A program made the translations under genes and the position numbers. Of a DNA stretch of 64,000 nucleotides, positions 1-8,365 are shown piece by piece; position 1 is the first letter of the stretch, and each line of letters opens with the position of its first letter. Location of the stretch: NCBI RefSeq assembly GCF_009831655.1, contig NZ_WRPA01000014.1:1-64000 (forward strand), in the 5' to 3' direction. The notes beneath the pieces are model-generated. The model did no database searches. It was not told where the DNA came from and saw nothing but the letters and a program-made list of their open reading frames with translations. The stretch comes from Shewanella insulae (GTDB lineage: Bacteria > Pseudomonadota > Gammaproteobacteria > Enterobacterales > Shewanellaceae).

Positions 1-115
1 GCGCAGCTTCTAATTTGAACTCTGCACTGAATGTCGGTCTTGTGTTCTTCATTTCTACCACCTTTTTTCCAGAAGTGAGTCTATCACTTCGTCTATTCAG
101 GTGGCCAAATTCACT

Positions 116-523
116 ATGCCACTACATGGTGAGTTTAATCAGTTTATTGAAGATTACCAGTATATCGAACGCACAAAACTTGCAGACGCAAAAGCTTCGT
201 TTAATGAATACAATAAATTTGAAAATGAATTCGATATCGCGCTTCGATTTACTTCAGATGTTGTTTCCCACTTCTATCAATCAAAGAATAATAGGCCCTA
301 TAAATTGAAAACACTCATCAAAGCAATTGACAATTTTTGCGTTAATCAAAGAGTGCCATATCCAAAATCACTAGAAAGTAAAGCATTTATTCACTTTTAT
401 AATCAAATATCTATGTTTGCGCCAATTGAAGCTCGAAAGCGAGGACGAAGCATGAAGGGCTACAGTGAAATAAATGCTGATGTTTTTGCGAAAGAGTATG
501 GGTATCTACTGCTCAAAAATTAA
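116..523 (+). CDS. hypothetical protein, island left end
   Basis: A soluble protein of about 135 residues, rich in charged residues and with no motif I recognise. The frame is open from base 14, so a GTG at 101 is also possible. I prefer ATG 116 because an AGGTGG ribosome-binding-like sequence lies at 99-104. It is AT-rich, like the mobile-element genes that follow. No function can be given from the sequence. Confidence 0.5.
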   Translation: MPLHGEFNQFIEDYQYIERTKLADAKASFNEYNKFENEFDIALRFTSDVVSHFYQSKNNRPYKLKTLIKAIDNFCVNQRVPYPKSLESKAFIHFYNQISMFAPIEARKRGRSMKGYSEINADVFAKEYGYLLLKN

Positions 524-618
524 TTACCCTATCCCCCCCCATACTTCTATTTTGTAACCACACATAAAATTAAAGTCACTCCCGTAACTTGTACAACCCG
601 TCATGTACTGGAGTGACT

Positions 619-840
619 ATGAAAAAACTTAATTCAACATCTACAGACCGCATCGTTCGTGAAGCCGAGCGTAAAGCAATTACTTCTATTTCTCGCACTA
701 CAGCGTGGTCGCTTGAGCGAAAGGGCCTTTTTCCTAAGCGCAGACAACTCTATCCACAAAGTACTTCTGTCGGTTGGCTATTATCTGAACTGACCGAGTG
801 GGTTGCTTCACGCCAAACAGTCGAAGGCGGAAAGTGCTGA
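619..840 (+). CDS. AlpA-like phage regulator 1
   Basis: A small basic protein of 73 residues resembling the AlpA/Cox-type excisionase and transcription regulators of P4-like satellites and integrative elements. It has the pattern of an N-terminal helix-turn-helix (ISRTTAWSLERKGLFPKRRQL) followed by a short C-terminal part (SELTEWVASR) typical of the family. ATG 619 is chosen because GGAGTGACT sits immediately upstream; an in-frame ATG at 589 has no such signal. Its stop overlaps the start of a second AlpA-like gene (TGATG), so the two are translationally coupled. Such proteins usually control excision or activate the integrase gene, but no integrase is visible here. Confidence 0.7.
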   Translation: MKKLNSTSTDRIVREAERKAITSISRTTAWSLERKGLFPKRRQLYPQSTSVGWLLSELTEWVASRQTVEGGKC

Positions 841-1046
841 TGAAAACATCGAACACTGATCACTTAGCTCACTTCATTGATGAATATCGTGTCGTTAGAA
901 AGCCAGAAATCCAGCGACTACTAGGCATTAGCCGCTCAACCTTAGGACGAAGAATTAAAGCAGGAAAATTTCCCAAACCAGCATCAATTGAGAATGGTCG
1001 CTCATGCTGGTTATTCAAAGATGTCCGTGAGTGGTTATCTAAGTGA
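840..1046 (+). CDS. AlpA-like phage regulator 2
   Basis: A 68-residue protein with a clear AlpA-type helix-turn-helix: VRKPEIQRLLGISRSTLGRR, then AGKFPKP and WLFKDVREWL, the usual recognition and wing pattern of the family. The start ATG shares its first base with the stop codon of the preceding AlpA-like gene. It is followed by a strong intrinsic terminator, so the two regulators form a compact dicistron. Tandem AlpA paralogues suggest a DNA-binding pair acting on an excision or replication site of the resident element; that role is inferred. Confidence 0.75.
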   Translation: MKTSNTDHLAHFIDEYRVVRKPEIQRLLGISRSTLGRRIKAGKFPKPASIENGRSCWLFKDVREWLSK

Positions 1047-1069
1047 ATGGGTACACAACTTTCCGGGTT

Positions 1070-1093
1070 AAAGCAGGCTTAGCCTGCTTTTTT
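1070..1093 (+). terminator. intrinsic terminator after the AlpA pair
   Basis: AAAGCAGGC, loop TTA, GCCTGCTTTTTT: a 9-bp stem with a T-run, placed 23 bases after the second AlpA-like gene. Confidence 0.85.
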
Positions 1094-1267
1094 AACGAAT
1101 GTAGTGACACAGTTTGACGCACTACGCCTACAAATCAAAACCGACTAAAAAACCTTAAAACCCGTTAGGGCTCACGCAAACACTATCGATCAAGCCCAAT
1201 AAAACGGCGGATATTAAATAATATATGACTGCCTGTTTTCGGTATGTCAAAAATGGAAGCTTAAACG

Positions 1268-2095
1268 ATGTTCTGTATCAACAAGCACAATTCAACATTA
1301 ATGATGTATAAAGATCATGCTTATCATGTCTACAAACCTTCATCGCAAGGGCTTAAGCCGCATCTCGTGAAGAAAATCATTTCTACCTGCGAGATTATGT
1401 TAAGTCACTATAGTAGAGTCATGGTCATTCGAATCGATTTACACCCTCGCCAGTATTCCACTGATAATAATCAGATCAATCAGTTCCTTAAGCAGCAGGC
1501 CAACACATTATCTCAGCAATACAAATGTAAAGTGCAATACCTGTGTACTAGAGAGCGGCATCATTCAGAAATACAACACTATCATGTCGCTCTTATGCTC
1601 AGTGGGCACAAAATTAACTATCCACACAAACTGTTAAATCAGCTTAAATCGCTATGGGAACGAGCTGGTGGAATAGCTTCATTAGTAGATAACCCTTTCA
1701 ACATTATGTGTCGTGGGAATAAATCATCACTCAAGCATGCAATCTACCGTCTCAGTTACTTTGCAAAAACAGTAACTAAGGAGCTCGATATCAAAGCACG
1801 TTCGTTTCTATGCAATAAGATTCCACCAGCAGCATCATTTGACGATACTAAAGATACGTTCTTAGTTGACCCTATTATCACAGCTAAAATAAATCAGCAC
1901 AGAGTAAAAGCCCAACATATAGCAAGTACAATGAGAAAAGCCGCCAACCCCATCAAGTCAACCTTTGCCTGGTTTACTGAAAGGAAACATGCGCAGCAAC
2001 TGAAAGAGTCTATTCGAAATAGGACATCCAACTTACACCACCTTGCAGATCCACTTAGCAGTGGATCTCACCCTCTATACCCCATGAACCGATAA
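1268..2095 (+). CDS. inovirus Gp2 / YagK-YfjJ-like HUH replication protein
   Basis: A 275-residue protein of the inovirus Gp2/YagK-YfjJ C-terminal type, found in cryptic prophages and satellites and related to HUH rolling-circle initiators. Visible are the strand motif RIDLHP (about 55-60), the HUH-type motif HYHV (104-107) and a YFAK motif (164-167) with the expected tyrosine and lysine. These enzymes nick and join one DNA strand through a tyrosine and a metal held by the two histidines. Activity is inferred from motifs only. A tandem ATG at 1301 is an alternative start. Hairpins and direct repeats lie at and just after its 3' end. Confidence 0.7.
   Translation: MFCINKHNSTLMMYKDHAYHVYKPSSQGLKPHLVKKIISTCEIMLSHYSRVMVIRIDLHPRQYSTDNNQINQFLKQQANTLSQQYKCKVQYLCTRERHHSEIQHYHVALMLSGHKINYPHKLLNQLKSLWERAGGIASLVDNPFNIMCRGNKSSLKHAIYRLSYFAKTVTKELDIKARSFLCNKIPPAASFDDTKDTFLVDPIITAKINQHRVKAQHIASTMRKAANPIKSTFAWFTERKHAQQLKESIRNRTSNLHHLADPLSSGSHPLYPMNR
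2047..2068. repeat. perfect hairpin at 3' end of the HUH gene
   Basis: AGATCCACT-TAGC-AGTGGATCT, a perfect 9-bp inverted repeat with a 4-base loop. AGATCCACT occurs again from 2103. This could be part of a replication origin or nick site for the HUH protein. Confidence 0.6.
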
Positions 2096-2253
2096 AAACC
2101 CAAGATCCACTAATAGCAATTGCTCCACTAGTAAAGGTGGCTAAAAACACATTCAAACACAGGAAAACGAAGGGCTTAAGGTGTCTAGTACAAATTGATG
2201 GTACTAGCTAAAAATACCTTTCATCAAAATACAAAACAAACCCCATGAACCGA
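2079..2253. repeat. 14-bp direct repeat flanking a hairpin region
   Basis: ACCCCATGAACCGA occurs at 2079-2092 and again at 2240-2253. Between the copies lies an inverted repeat, CTAGTAC (2185-2191) and GTACTAG (2201-2207). The stretch 2096-2303 has no gene and could be an origin or attachment region. Confidence 0.55.
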
Positions 2254-2303
2254 AAGTAATCACGATCTTCAACCATGTAGTGATAACTGCCAAGGAGTAA
2301 TTA

Positions 2304-2945
2304 ATGACAAGATTCAACCTGGAAAATTTGCCTCGTTGCGGCGCAAAAACTCGTAGTGGAGGTAAGTGCCAACGCTACGGCAACAAAACTAACGGTCGCT
2401 GCAAATTACACGGTGGACGTTCAACAGGCGCCAAGACTAAAGAGGGAAAGCTTGCAGTACGTGTAAATGCCTTAGTTAACATATTTATTTGGCACTTCAA
2501 TAAAAGATATGACCTCCCCATCAAGCCATCAGATTGGGAAAGCGCAATCACAGCCTATCTAAAAATTTGCGAGCTAAGCGCAAAGCACAATCGAAGTGCC
2601 AGTGATGCTGTTACAGATATAGTGTGTAAATATCGCGTGGAATTAGAAGCCACAAAATACTGCATCGCTGAATATGATGGAGTCGAAGCACTCGTTCTAA
2701 TCCAATCAGCATTAGACCATTATTACAAAGATACCGCTGCAGAGCATCTCCTCTTCCACTTACATGCACCACTCTACCCCGCGCCATATTTCGATAACTT
2801 ATCAGGCTCAAAAGCAGAGTCTAACCATGAAATTCAATTGCTCGCTAACAAGTCTGGTAGAGTGTCTAGCAGCTCCTTAAGGACATCTATTAGCCCAGAA
2901 CAAAAAAGATTAAAACAGTACCTGCGACTCACTCTGCAACGTTAA
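2304..2945 (+). CDS. HGGxSTG-domain protein
   Basis: A 213-residue protein whose N-terminus carries the motif RCGAKTRSGGKCQRYGNK followed by RCKLHGGRSTGAKTKEG (about 11-48). This is the HGGxSTG signature common in phage and integrative-element proteins, with four Cys/His positions that could bind zinc. The remaining 160 residues are mostly helical and unassigned. AAGGAG precedes the start. Function is unknown; its presence beside AlpA-like regulators and a Gp2-like protein supports a mobile origin for this end of the island. Confidence 0.7.
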   Translation: MTRFNLENLPRCGAKTRSGGKCQRYGNKTNGRCKLHGGRSTGAKTKEGKLAVRVNALVNIFIWHFNKRYDLPIKPSDWESAITAYLKICELSAKHNRSASDAVTDIVCKYRVELEATKYCIAEYDGVEALVLIQSALDHYYKDTAAEHLLFHLHAPLYPAPYFDNLSGSKAESNHEIQLLANKSGRVSSSSLRTSISPEQKRLKQYLRLTLQR

Positions 2946-3014
2946 AACACTGTACTATCTACAACCAAACTTAACGGAAATTCACAACTAATAAGGGAAG
3001 TAGCAAGATGACCA

Positions 3015-3674
3015 CTACACTTCAAGCCTTTGCCACCAGGCCTTAACCTTACACTTAGTTTTCTCGGTAAAACCAACTCGCGTCTTGTTCACGATGATAT
3101 TGTCACACCCATGAGATGTTTGAAGCCCCCATAATTGGGATGAGCGACAAATAACTAACAAGATCTCATTCCGCTTTGCCTTCGGAATTAGGGTATGTCT
3201 CAGATATTCCTGAGCAGCCCAAACACTCGGTAAGCTAGTGGCAAAACTTTGTACTTTATCCATATTGAAAGATGCATAAGGAACCAAGTTAAATACGCAG
3301 AGATGCTTTGATGCCAGCTCACAATCTCCATCAAACAGACTGTTAGCTACAGGCTTAAACCATTTATCCCAGCCGGGGATTTGATATGGATAATGCTGTA
3401 ATCCATCAAGTTGAGCGAACAACTGCTCTTTCAATGCTGTCGAGGCTACAACTTCCGCAGTTTTAGCATCACGGCTAGGGTTAGCGTAACACAGCACGAT
3501 TTTCGCGGTTTTTAAAGGCCCAAAGAATGGCCCCGGTGGTAAACCAAATTCAAATATATCATCAACGTCGATGGAGTTTTTAAGCCTTTTCAACTCACCA
3601 AACACGATAAAATCATCATTATGCTTGGTTATCCGGTTGATTAAACAGGTATTCCAGTATTCAAAAAAGTCCAT
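3015..3674 (-). CDS. hypothetical protein, weakly like uracil-DNA-glycosylase fold
   Basis: A 219-residue soluble protein with no firm family. The stretch PPGPFFGPLKTAKIVLCYAN followed by PS (about 46-67) recalls the first motif of the uracil-DNA glycosylase superfamily, where a small-residue run leads into a beta strand ending in an NP turn. No clear second motif with a catalytic histidine is visible. I therefore treat this as a hint only. It is transcribed against its neighbours and stands alone, a common arrangement for island cargo genes. Confidence 0.55.
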   Translation of the reverse strand: MDFFEYWNTCLINRITKHNDDFIVFGELKRLKNSIDVDDIFEFGLPPGPFFGPLKTAKIVLCYANPSRDAKTAEVVASTALKEQLFAQLDGLQHYPYQIPGWDKWFKPVANSLFDGDCELASKHLCVFNLVPYASFNMDKVQSFATSLPSVWAAQEYLRHTLIPKAKRNEILLVICRSSQLWGLQTSHGCDNIIVNKTRVGFTEKTKCKVKAWWQRLEV

Positions 3675-3953
3675 TTTTTCACTTTAACACCTAAAAGAGT
3701 TCAGTAGCTGATAGGCTAACTGCCAGCATCCTGATATTTGAAAGCAGAGCAAAAAACTGATTGATTTTAAAAAACATTAGGTGTTAGTGTCTACCTAGTT
3801 GGTCGATGCGCTCTGCCAATAAAGCTTTGTGAGCTTGCCCTCCCAATTCATGGCGATACACAAATTCCTACAGACAGATTATGTAATCCTAATTTAATTC
3901 TGTAGTGGTAACAGGGAGACCATAAGCAGATGAATTAAATAAAGGAAAACAAA

Positions 3954-4652
3954 ATGCTACAGTTAAAACTATCTTCCAAGGAAGATGTGACTCGCTTAAA
4001 AGAAAACTTGCGAAGAGGCTGCGACGCTGTAGGTCTTCGTCTAGGAAAAGATCAAAGAAAAGTTGAACACATTCTTTCAACGCTATTCGGTTTCAATAAT
4101 TTCAATACATTAGTTGGAGTCGCAACAAAACCACACTCAAGCACAGAATCGTACCGATTCGATCAGTTTATTTCATATGTAGAGCGAATTGATACCGGCT
4201 TTACCACCTATGCAGGCAAAGATGCAGTTATAGCTGGGCTGAAGTCTTCTCTTGGTATAAAACGCATTATTTTTCAAATTACTGCTAGCCGTTCAAATCG
4301 CTCGGCAACAAATGTTTTAATCATCGCCGAATCAGGTTCAATACTATATGAAACTCCCATGACTGTGGAGCGCACATCGAGAGAACTGGAAATGCTAAAT
4401 GTATTCTATACCATTGAGAAACTGGGTTTACTGCATTTGGTCAGGTATGTCCCCCTAAGAGGAAAAGAAACCGCCTCTAAACCCTGTATTGAGGTCGCGG
4501 ACGATATGGTAAACGGCTCACTTAGACCCTTCCTAAATGATTGGAGGGGGTTCGTTGCTATGTTTAATGAGCAAACAATTCAATACGATAAAAGCATTTA
4601 CAAACACCAAGAATGGACAGCTTTAGCTAGTAGGCAAGAACTAGAGCATTAA
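3954..4652 (+). CDS. hypothetical protein with LFGFNNFNTL motif
   Basis: A 232-residue protein with a good upstream AAGGA. The N-terminal 60 residues contain LSTLFGFNNFNTLVG, resembling the short helical domain (a pattern like LA..LGF.NWNTL) found at the start of some plasmid and island-borne 'glyoxalase superfamily' hypothetical proteins. The rest has no motif I recognise. It converges with the minus-strand unknown gene at 4896, with a large hairpin between them. No function assigned. Confidence 0.6.
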   Translation: MLQLKLSSKEDVTRLKENLRRGCDAVGLRLGKDQRKVEHILSTLFGFNNFNTLVGVATKPHSSTESYRFDQFISYVERIDTGFTTYAGKDAVIAGLKSSLGIKRIIFQITASRSNRSATNVLIIAESGSILYETPMTVERTSRELEMLNVFYTIEKLGLLHLVRYVPLRGKETASKPCIEVADDMVNGSLRPFLNDWRGFVAMFNEQTIQYDKSIYKHQEWTALASRQELEH

Positions 4653-4691
4653 CCAAAATACTCGTGGGAGTAACTAAAGCAGTAACAAATG

Positions 4692-4705
4692 AGGCGTTAA
4701 CGCCT
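4692..4705. repeat. perfect 14-bp palindrome
   Basis: AGGCGTTAACGCCT, a perfect palindrome 40 bases after the stop of the 232-residue hypothetical gene. Confidence 0.5.
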
Positions 4706-4728
4706 TAATTGAATAGACATATATAAAC

Positions 4729-4778
4729 TAGATAAATCACTGATGAAAATTTATACCGCCAGTGATTTATCTATCTTT
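4729..4778. terminator. large hairpin between convergent genes
   Basis: TAGATAAATCACTG (4729-4742) pairs perfectly with CAGTGATTTATCTA (4760-4773) across a 17-base loop, followed by TCTTTT. It lies between two convergent genes and probably acts as a terminator, though the loop is long. Confidence 0.55.
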
Positions 4779-4895
4779 TAAGCTTGAAAAACAAGCATGT
4801 AAATAAAACGCCCAATCTAGGTTCGCAAACCAAAAACTAACCCTATTAGCAAAATATCAATAGTGCTAAAAATCGTCTAATAACATAGTAAAAAC

Positions 4896-5750
4896 TCAGC
4901 TAATACTTTCCATGTAACTCTGGAATTTGGAGCCGCAATCACCAAATCCAGCGGGCATGAGACCTCGTTCGTGCCATTCCAACCAACGCGCTACGGCAGC
5001 GGATTTACCAAACTCCCCCTCGGATATTCCCTTAACAAAATCATCGGGCTCTGTGGCCAAATTCTCTGGATAAAAGTGCCGACCGAGGATTTCCGTTCCC
5101 TCATATTCGGCATCAGGGATTACCATTAGTGAAGCGAGCTTTTCAAATACGCTAACCTTAAGTTCCCGGCCATAGATATAACAATGTCGTTTCCATCCCT
5201 GCGCTATGCAGGCTGCTAAATCAGCTCGACACTTCCAATAGCTATATATCCATAGATCACAAAAGTGATATCGGTAAATGGGTTGGCTAGAAAGTTCTCC
5301 AACGCATTCCCTCATCAAAATCAGGGCATCATATCGGTCACTAATCATATGCGTGATGAGCAACCAACCATCTATATCTCGGTTAACAGCCTTTGCCAAA
5401 CGTTGATCAAGCCAGACACCAAATGCCTGCGGTGCTTTATAAAAATGATTCAGTTCGTACAGCTCATCGGTTGCGCCCTCTAACCATTCAACTTTTACTC
5501 CGAATAAGTCTGCAGCATCTTGCAATATCTGATGACTCAGTACTTTTAAAAGCTCCTGCTCATTTTCTACTTGATATAGACTCAGCTCATGACCAAAGAA
5601 ATGAGGGATTTGTGCTCTGGCGACACCATGAGCTTCAAAAAGCCGAATAAATCGCTTTGCGGTGTTAGATATCTCATGAACTGGTGACGGCGTTTTCCAA
5701 AACCTGTCTTTGAGAGACAGAAATGCGTTTATCTCACTGAAAAATGCCAT
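4896..5750 (-). CDS. unknown protein with XRE-like N-terminus
   Basis: A 284-residue protein, last in the long minus-strand defence operon. Residues about 29-97 fit an XRE-type helix-turn-helix layout: FIRLFEAHGVARAQIPHFFG, then a second helical part ending in LFGVKVEWLEGATDELY. The C-terminal 180 residues are rich in aromatic residues (YRYHFCDLWIYSYWKC) and match no family I know. It begins 45 bases after the upstream unknown gene, so the two are probably co-transcribed. It may be a regulator or sensor for the array; this is inference from position. Confidence 0.6.
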   Translation of the reverse strand: MAFFSEINAFLSLKDRFWKTPSPVHEISNTAKRFIRLFEAHGVARAQIPHFFGHELSLYQVENEQELLKVLSHQILQDAADLFGVKVEWLEGATDELYELNHFYKAPQAFGVWLDQRLAKAVNRDIDGWLLITHMISDRYDALILMRECVGELSSQPIYRYHFCDLWIYSYWKCRADLAACIAQGWKRHCYIYGRELKVSVFEKLASLMVIPDAEYEGTEILGRHFYPENLATEPDDFVKGISEGEFGKSAAVARWLEWHERGLMPAGFGDCGSKFQSYMESIS

Positions 5751-5795
5751 TGTGAATAACCCTCAATATCTAAAAAGATCACCTAATGATGAAAA

Positions 5796-6659
5796 CTAAC
5801 GCTCAACGGCCCACCCAAGCTCAATCAAAATAAACCTCAGAGCCTGTAAAGCCAATTGCGCATCGGAGTCAGTCAATGGTCTTGTATTCTGCTTTCGTTG
5901 CTCATTTGGCTTCCCACGAGCATGTAATCTTGCCACCATGAAACCTAACCAACTCTGGATATTGGGTCGACTTAAGCCTTCATATGCCTTCACACTCGCG
6001 GCTAAATCTTTATCTGGGCAGCAGCCCAAATGAGAAAACACTATCGAAAGCGCATCTCTACAGCGATCTACCGTATCAACAGCTCCTAAACGGCTGGCAG
6101 CTATTTCAACATTCTCAATCGCTGATTTTAATTCCTGAGATAACTGAACATTTGGAATTTGCTCTATTCGAAGTTCTGGAACAGTATCTAAAAAATGTAA
6201 GGCCTTCAGCGTTACCAGCAGCATACCAGAAGCAGCAGTTTCAATAGACACCACCTGCCAAAGACTTACGAACGGCTCGTCACCAACCACTACTTTAGTC
6301 TTTTGCTTTGTCGCTCTCAAAAAGTTCAAGCTATCGCTAATATAGTATTTAGGGCAAGTTAGAAGTTGCCGAGCTCCATTGATACCACTAACAGCAATGT
6401 CATTGCGTTCCGTGTCAAAAACTCTCCAGCCTTCCGGTGAGTGTGTCGCAGCTCGATAAACAACACCTCTCCGAATACGTGTGATTGGGTCAAAGCTATG
6501 CTCTCTAAATACAAGACTACCAAAAGGATTGTCTGGTACCTCGACTCCCACAAACTCAATATCTGAAACGATTATGGGCGAATGAACGGGCGCACCGATA
6601 CTATCCGTTCCTTCATACCATCGACCAGTTGTTTCACAAAGCCCTAAACAATGATTCAT
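5796..6659 (-). CDS. unknown protein in defence operon
   Basis: A 287-residue protein without signal peptide or membrane segment. The N-terminal half is beta-rich (PIIVSDIEFVGVEVPDNPFG); the C-terminal third (about 190-287) is helical and ends RPLTDSDAQLALQALRFILI, reminiscent in layout of the helical HEPN-like C-terminal domains of abortive-infection proteins, but I see no RxxxxxH-type catalytic motif. GAGGG precedes the ATG. It lies 59 bases downstream of the HNH gene and 45 bases upstream of the 284-residue gene, all on the same strand. Function unknown. Confidence 0.6.
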   Translation of the reverse strand: MNHCLGLCETTGRWYEGTDSIGAPVHSPIIVSDIEFVGVEVPDNPFGSLVFREHSFDPITRIRRGVVYRAATHSPEGWRVFDTERNDIAVSGINGARQLLTCPKYYISDSLNFLRATKQKTKVVVGDEPFVSLWQVVSIETAASGMLLVTLKALHFLDTVPELRIEQIPNVQLSQELKSAIENVEIAASRLGAVDTVDRCRDALSIVFSHLGCCPDKDLAASVKAYEGLSRPNIQSWLGFMVARLHARGKPNEQRKQNTRPLTDSDAQLALQALRFILIELGWAVER

Positions 6660-6718
6660 TCATCCCTCTGCTAAGCATTCAGTAAATAGAGCGCAGAAAA
6701 GCCTACTGAGCCAATTAG

Positions 6719-7270
6719 TTACTTAGTAGGTTTCTGACTTTCAAAAATAATTTTCAAAGCTTCAACCGCCATCGCAGGCCGCTCAGAATGCAACATTGCA
6801 TGACAGTTGGGACATACAGGGATTAAATCTTCGATTGGATTAACGTCTCTAGAGGTTTGCACTGATGCCAAATCAATCCGATGGTGGACGTGAATAAAAC
6901 CTTGGCCTAAAGCACCATACGTTTTTTCAAAATCAAAATCACAAACTTGGCATCTTACACCATAGTGCTGAATACAGGCTTTGCGTGCAGCAGGATCGCG
7001 CTCGTGGACAGTTAATTCTATTGCCCTACTACCGCCTTCATGAAAAGCAGATTGTCGAGAGTCATTAACCAAGTCATGTTCAACGCCATCGACAGGTCGA
7101 GAAATTTTAAACGCAGACCAGCCATAGAAGTCCCTAGCCCGTTCTTGAAATTCCACCAGCAGTTTAGCCAAAGCGCGCTGTTTACCAGAGCCCTGTTCAT
7201 TGTAATAGCGGATATGCCCTTCAACCGAGCGTAGCACAGTGGTGAATTCGGAAGCGTTCATCTCATCCAT
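6719..7270 (-). CDS. HNH endonuclease, C-terminal part of a split McrA-like gene
   Basis: A 183-residue protein with a complete zinc-HNH nuclease at its C-terminus: CQVC (107-110), the catalytic HVHH (127-130) and CPNCHAMLH (153-161). HNH enzymes of this type cut DNA with one metal ion, and relatives with an N-terminal head domain restrict modified DNA or accompany type I systems. The ATG overlaps the upstream 79-residue frame by 13 bases. The upstream frame carries the missing head, and a single-base shift would join them, so this may be either a remnant or the second half of a frameshift product. Neighbours are the Septu-like pair and hsdS. Confidence 0.8.
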   Translation of the reverse strand: MDEMNASEFTTVLRSVEGHIRYYNEQGSGKQRALAKLLVEFQERARDFYGWSAFKISRPVDGVEHDLVNDSRQSAFHEGGSRAIELTVHERDPAARKACIQHYGVRCQVCDFDFEKTYGALGQGFIHVHHRIDLASVQTSRDVNPIEDLIPVCPNCHAMLHSERPAMAVEALKIIFESQKPTK

Positions 7271-7497
7271 AAATCGCTGCAGATAATAGCGAGTTGCGCT
7301 ATTACTGATGGTTTTTTGTAGACCTCACCTGTTGGCATAATCAGCAGCGCATTCAGATAAAATGCGGCCGATGCCAGACCAAATCCCGTTTTAGCCATTA
7401 ACTCAATCGCTTTAGAGCGATTTAGTCGCCCTTCACGCATGGCTGTGACTATATCAAAAGCAGGTTCGAATTGTGGCGGTGTTATGCTGTTGGCCAT
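7258..7497 (-). pseudogene. N-terminal head of the split HNH gene
   Basis: A 79-residue frame preceded by GGACGAG. Residues 1-62 (PPQFEPAFDIVTAMREGRL through PTGEVYKK) resemble the N-terminal head of McrA-like HNH nucleases. After an A6 run (bases 7312-7317 on the plus strand) the frame turns into unrelated residues and stops after 17 more codons. Reading one base back gives TISNSATRYYLQRF leading straight into MDEMNASEF of the HNH gene. The joined protein would be about 259 residues. This is either a frameshift mutation, a sequencing error in a homopolymer, or programmed slippage. Confidence 0.75.
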
Positions 7498-7541
7498 TTC
7501 TCGTCCTTAAGGTCCAAACTAGTCAGACTTAGCAAAAACCA

Positions 7542-8351
7542 TTAATCCAAATTCAAAATATCTTTCACTTCCGGGAGATCTCTATGAGCCCGCAAATAAA
7601 CGACCGCAGCACGAGACAGCTTCTCAGTATCTCTTACCATTTTTCGCAACCTATCAGTTGCATCTTTAACATCTCGATTATCCCTGATATCCCGAACTTC
7701 TCGCTCAATATTTAAACGAACCCTGTTTCTCTCCCGAACGATTCTTGCTTCATGAAGATGAAAAATTTCAATTGAATTTTTGACCTTAGTCTGCTGTTCA
7801 ACAGTCGCAGATGGCTTCGGCTCAGGTAACCCATCATTGTCAAACCAAAGCAACTTTTCATCTTGAGAATTAAAGGGGTCAAGAAACGAAGGACGCTCCT
7901 TCCTCAGCTTATCTTGGTCTTCAGGTGCAATAGCCCTTTCATCTGGATTTTCAAGTGGGAAACGGCAAGCCTTTCCTCCCTCGGTCTCATCAAATACCCT
8001 CCGGCTATTACAAAACGTACAAGCACATCGATAGTTTTGCCAATCGAATGCTAACCACCAATAGCCTTCGTGTTGTTTATCTTCTTCTACCTTATTCTTT
8101 GGCCTGAAGTGATCGACGGGCATATCAGCACGTATATCTTCAGCCTCACAGTACCAACACTTTCTCTTGAGATTTATAGGGAGTAAATCATAAAATTCAC
8201 GCCAAACCTTTGAAGAAGATGATTTTTTTAATATATCCTTTCGTTCTTTTTGGGTTTTAGCCGCAATAAGTTCAGCTTTTGCTTGATCAGCCATAGTTCG
8301 CCAAGCCTGAGTCAAACATTCCTCGATGTCATCTTTACAAATCCAGCGCAT
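7542..8351 (-). CDS. PtuB-like HNH nuclease (Septu-like)
   Basis: A 269-residue HNH nuclease of the kind paired with AAA ATPases in Septu and some retron systems. It shows CWYCE (65-69), VDHFRPK (79-85) with the catalytic histidine, YWWLAFDWQNY, and CTFCN (111-115), which together form the zinc-bound HNH core. The rest is charged and helical. AGGAGGT lies just before the ATG and only 14 bases separate it from the ATPase stop, so the pair is one unit. In Septu the ATPase gates the nuclease, which degrades DNA after infection; that function is taken from the family. Confidence 0.8.
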   Translation of the reverse strand: MRWICKDDIEECLTQAWRTMADQAKAELIAAKTQKERKDILKKSSSSKVWREFYDLLPINLKRKCWYCEAEDIRADMPVDHFRPKNKVEEDKQHEGYWWLAFDWQNYRCACTFCNSRRVFDETEGGKACRFPLENPDERAIAPEDQDKLRKERPSFLDPFNSQDEKLLWFDNDGLPEPKPSATVEQQTKVKNSIEIFHLHEARIVRERNRVRLNIEREVRDIRDNRDVKDATDRLRKMVRDTEKLSRAAVVYLRAHRDLPEVKDILNLD

Positions 8352-8365
8352 TAATGATCGACCTC

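Noticed and set aside
15..308. 97-residue plus-strand open frame
   Set aside because: Overlaps the better-supported frame ending at 523, and its sequence is unlike a folded protein.
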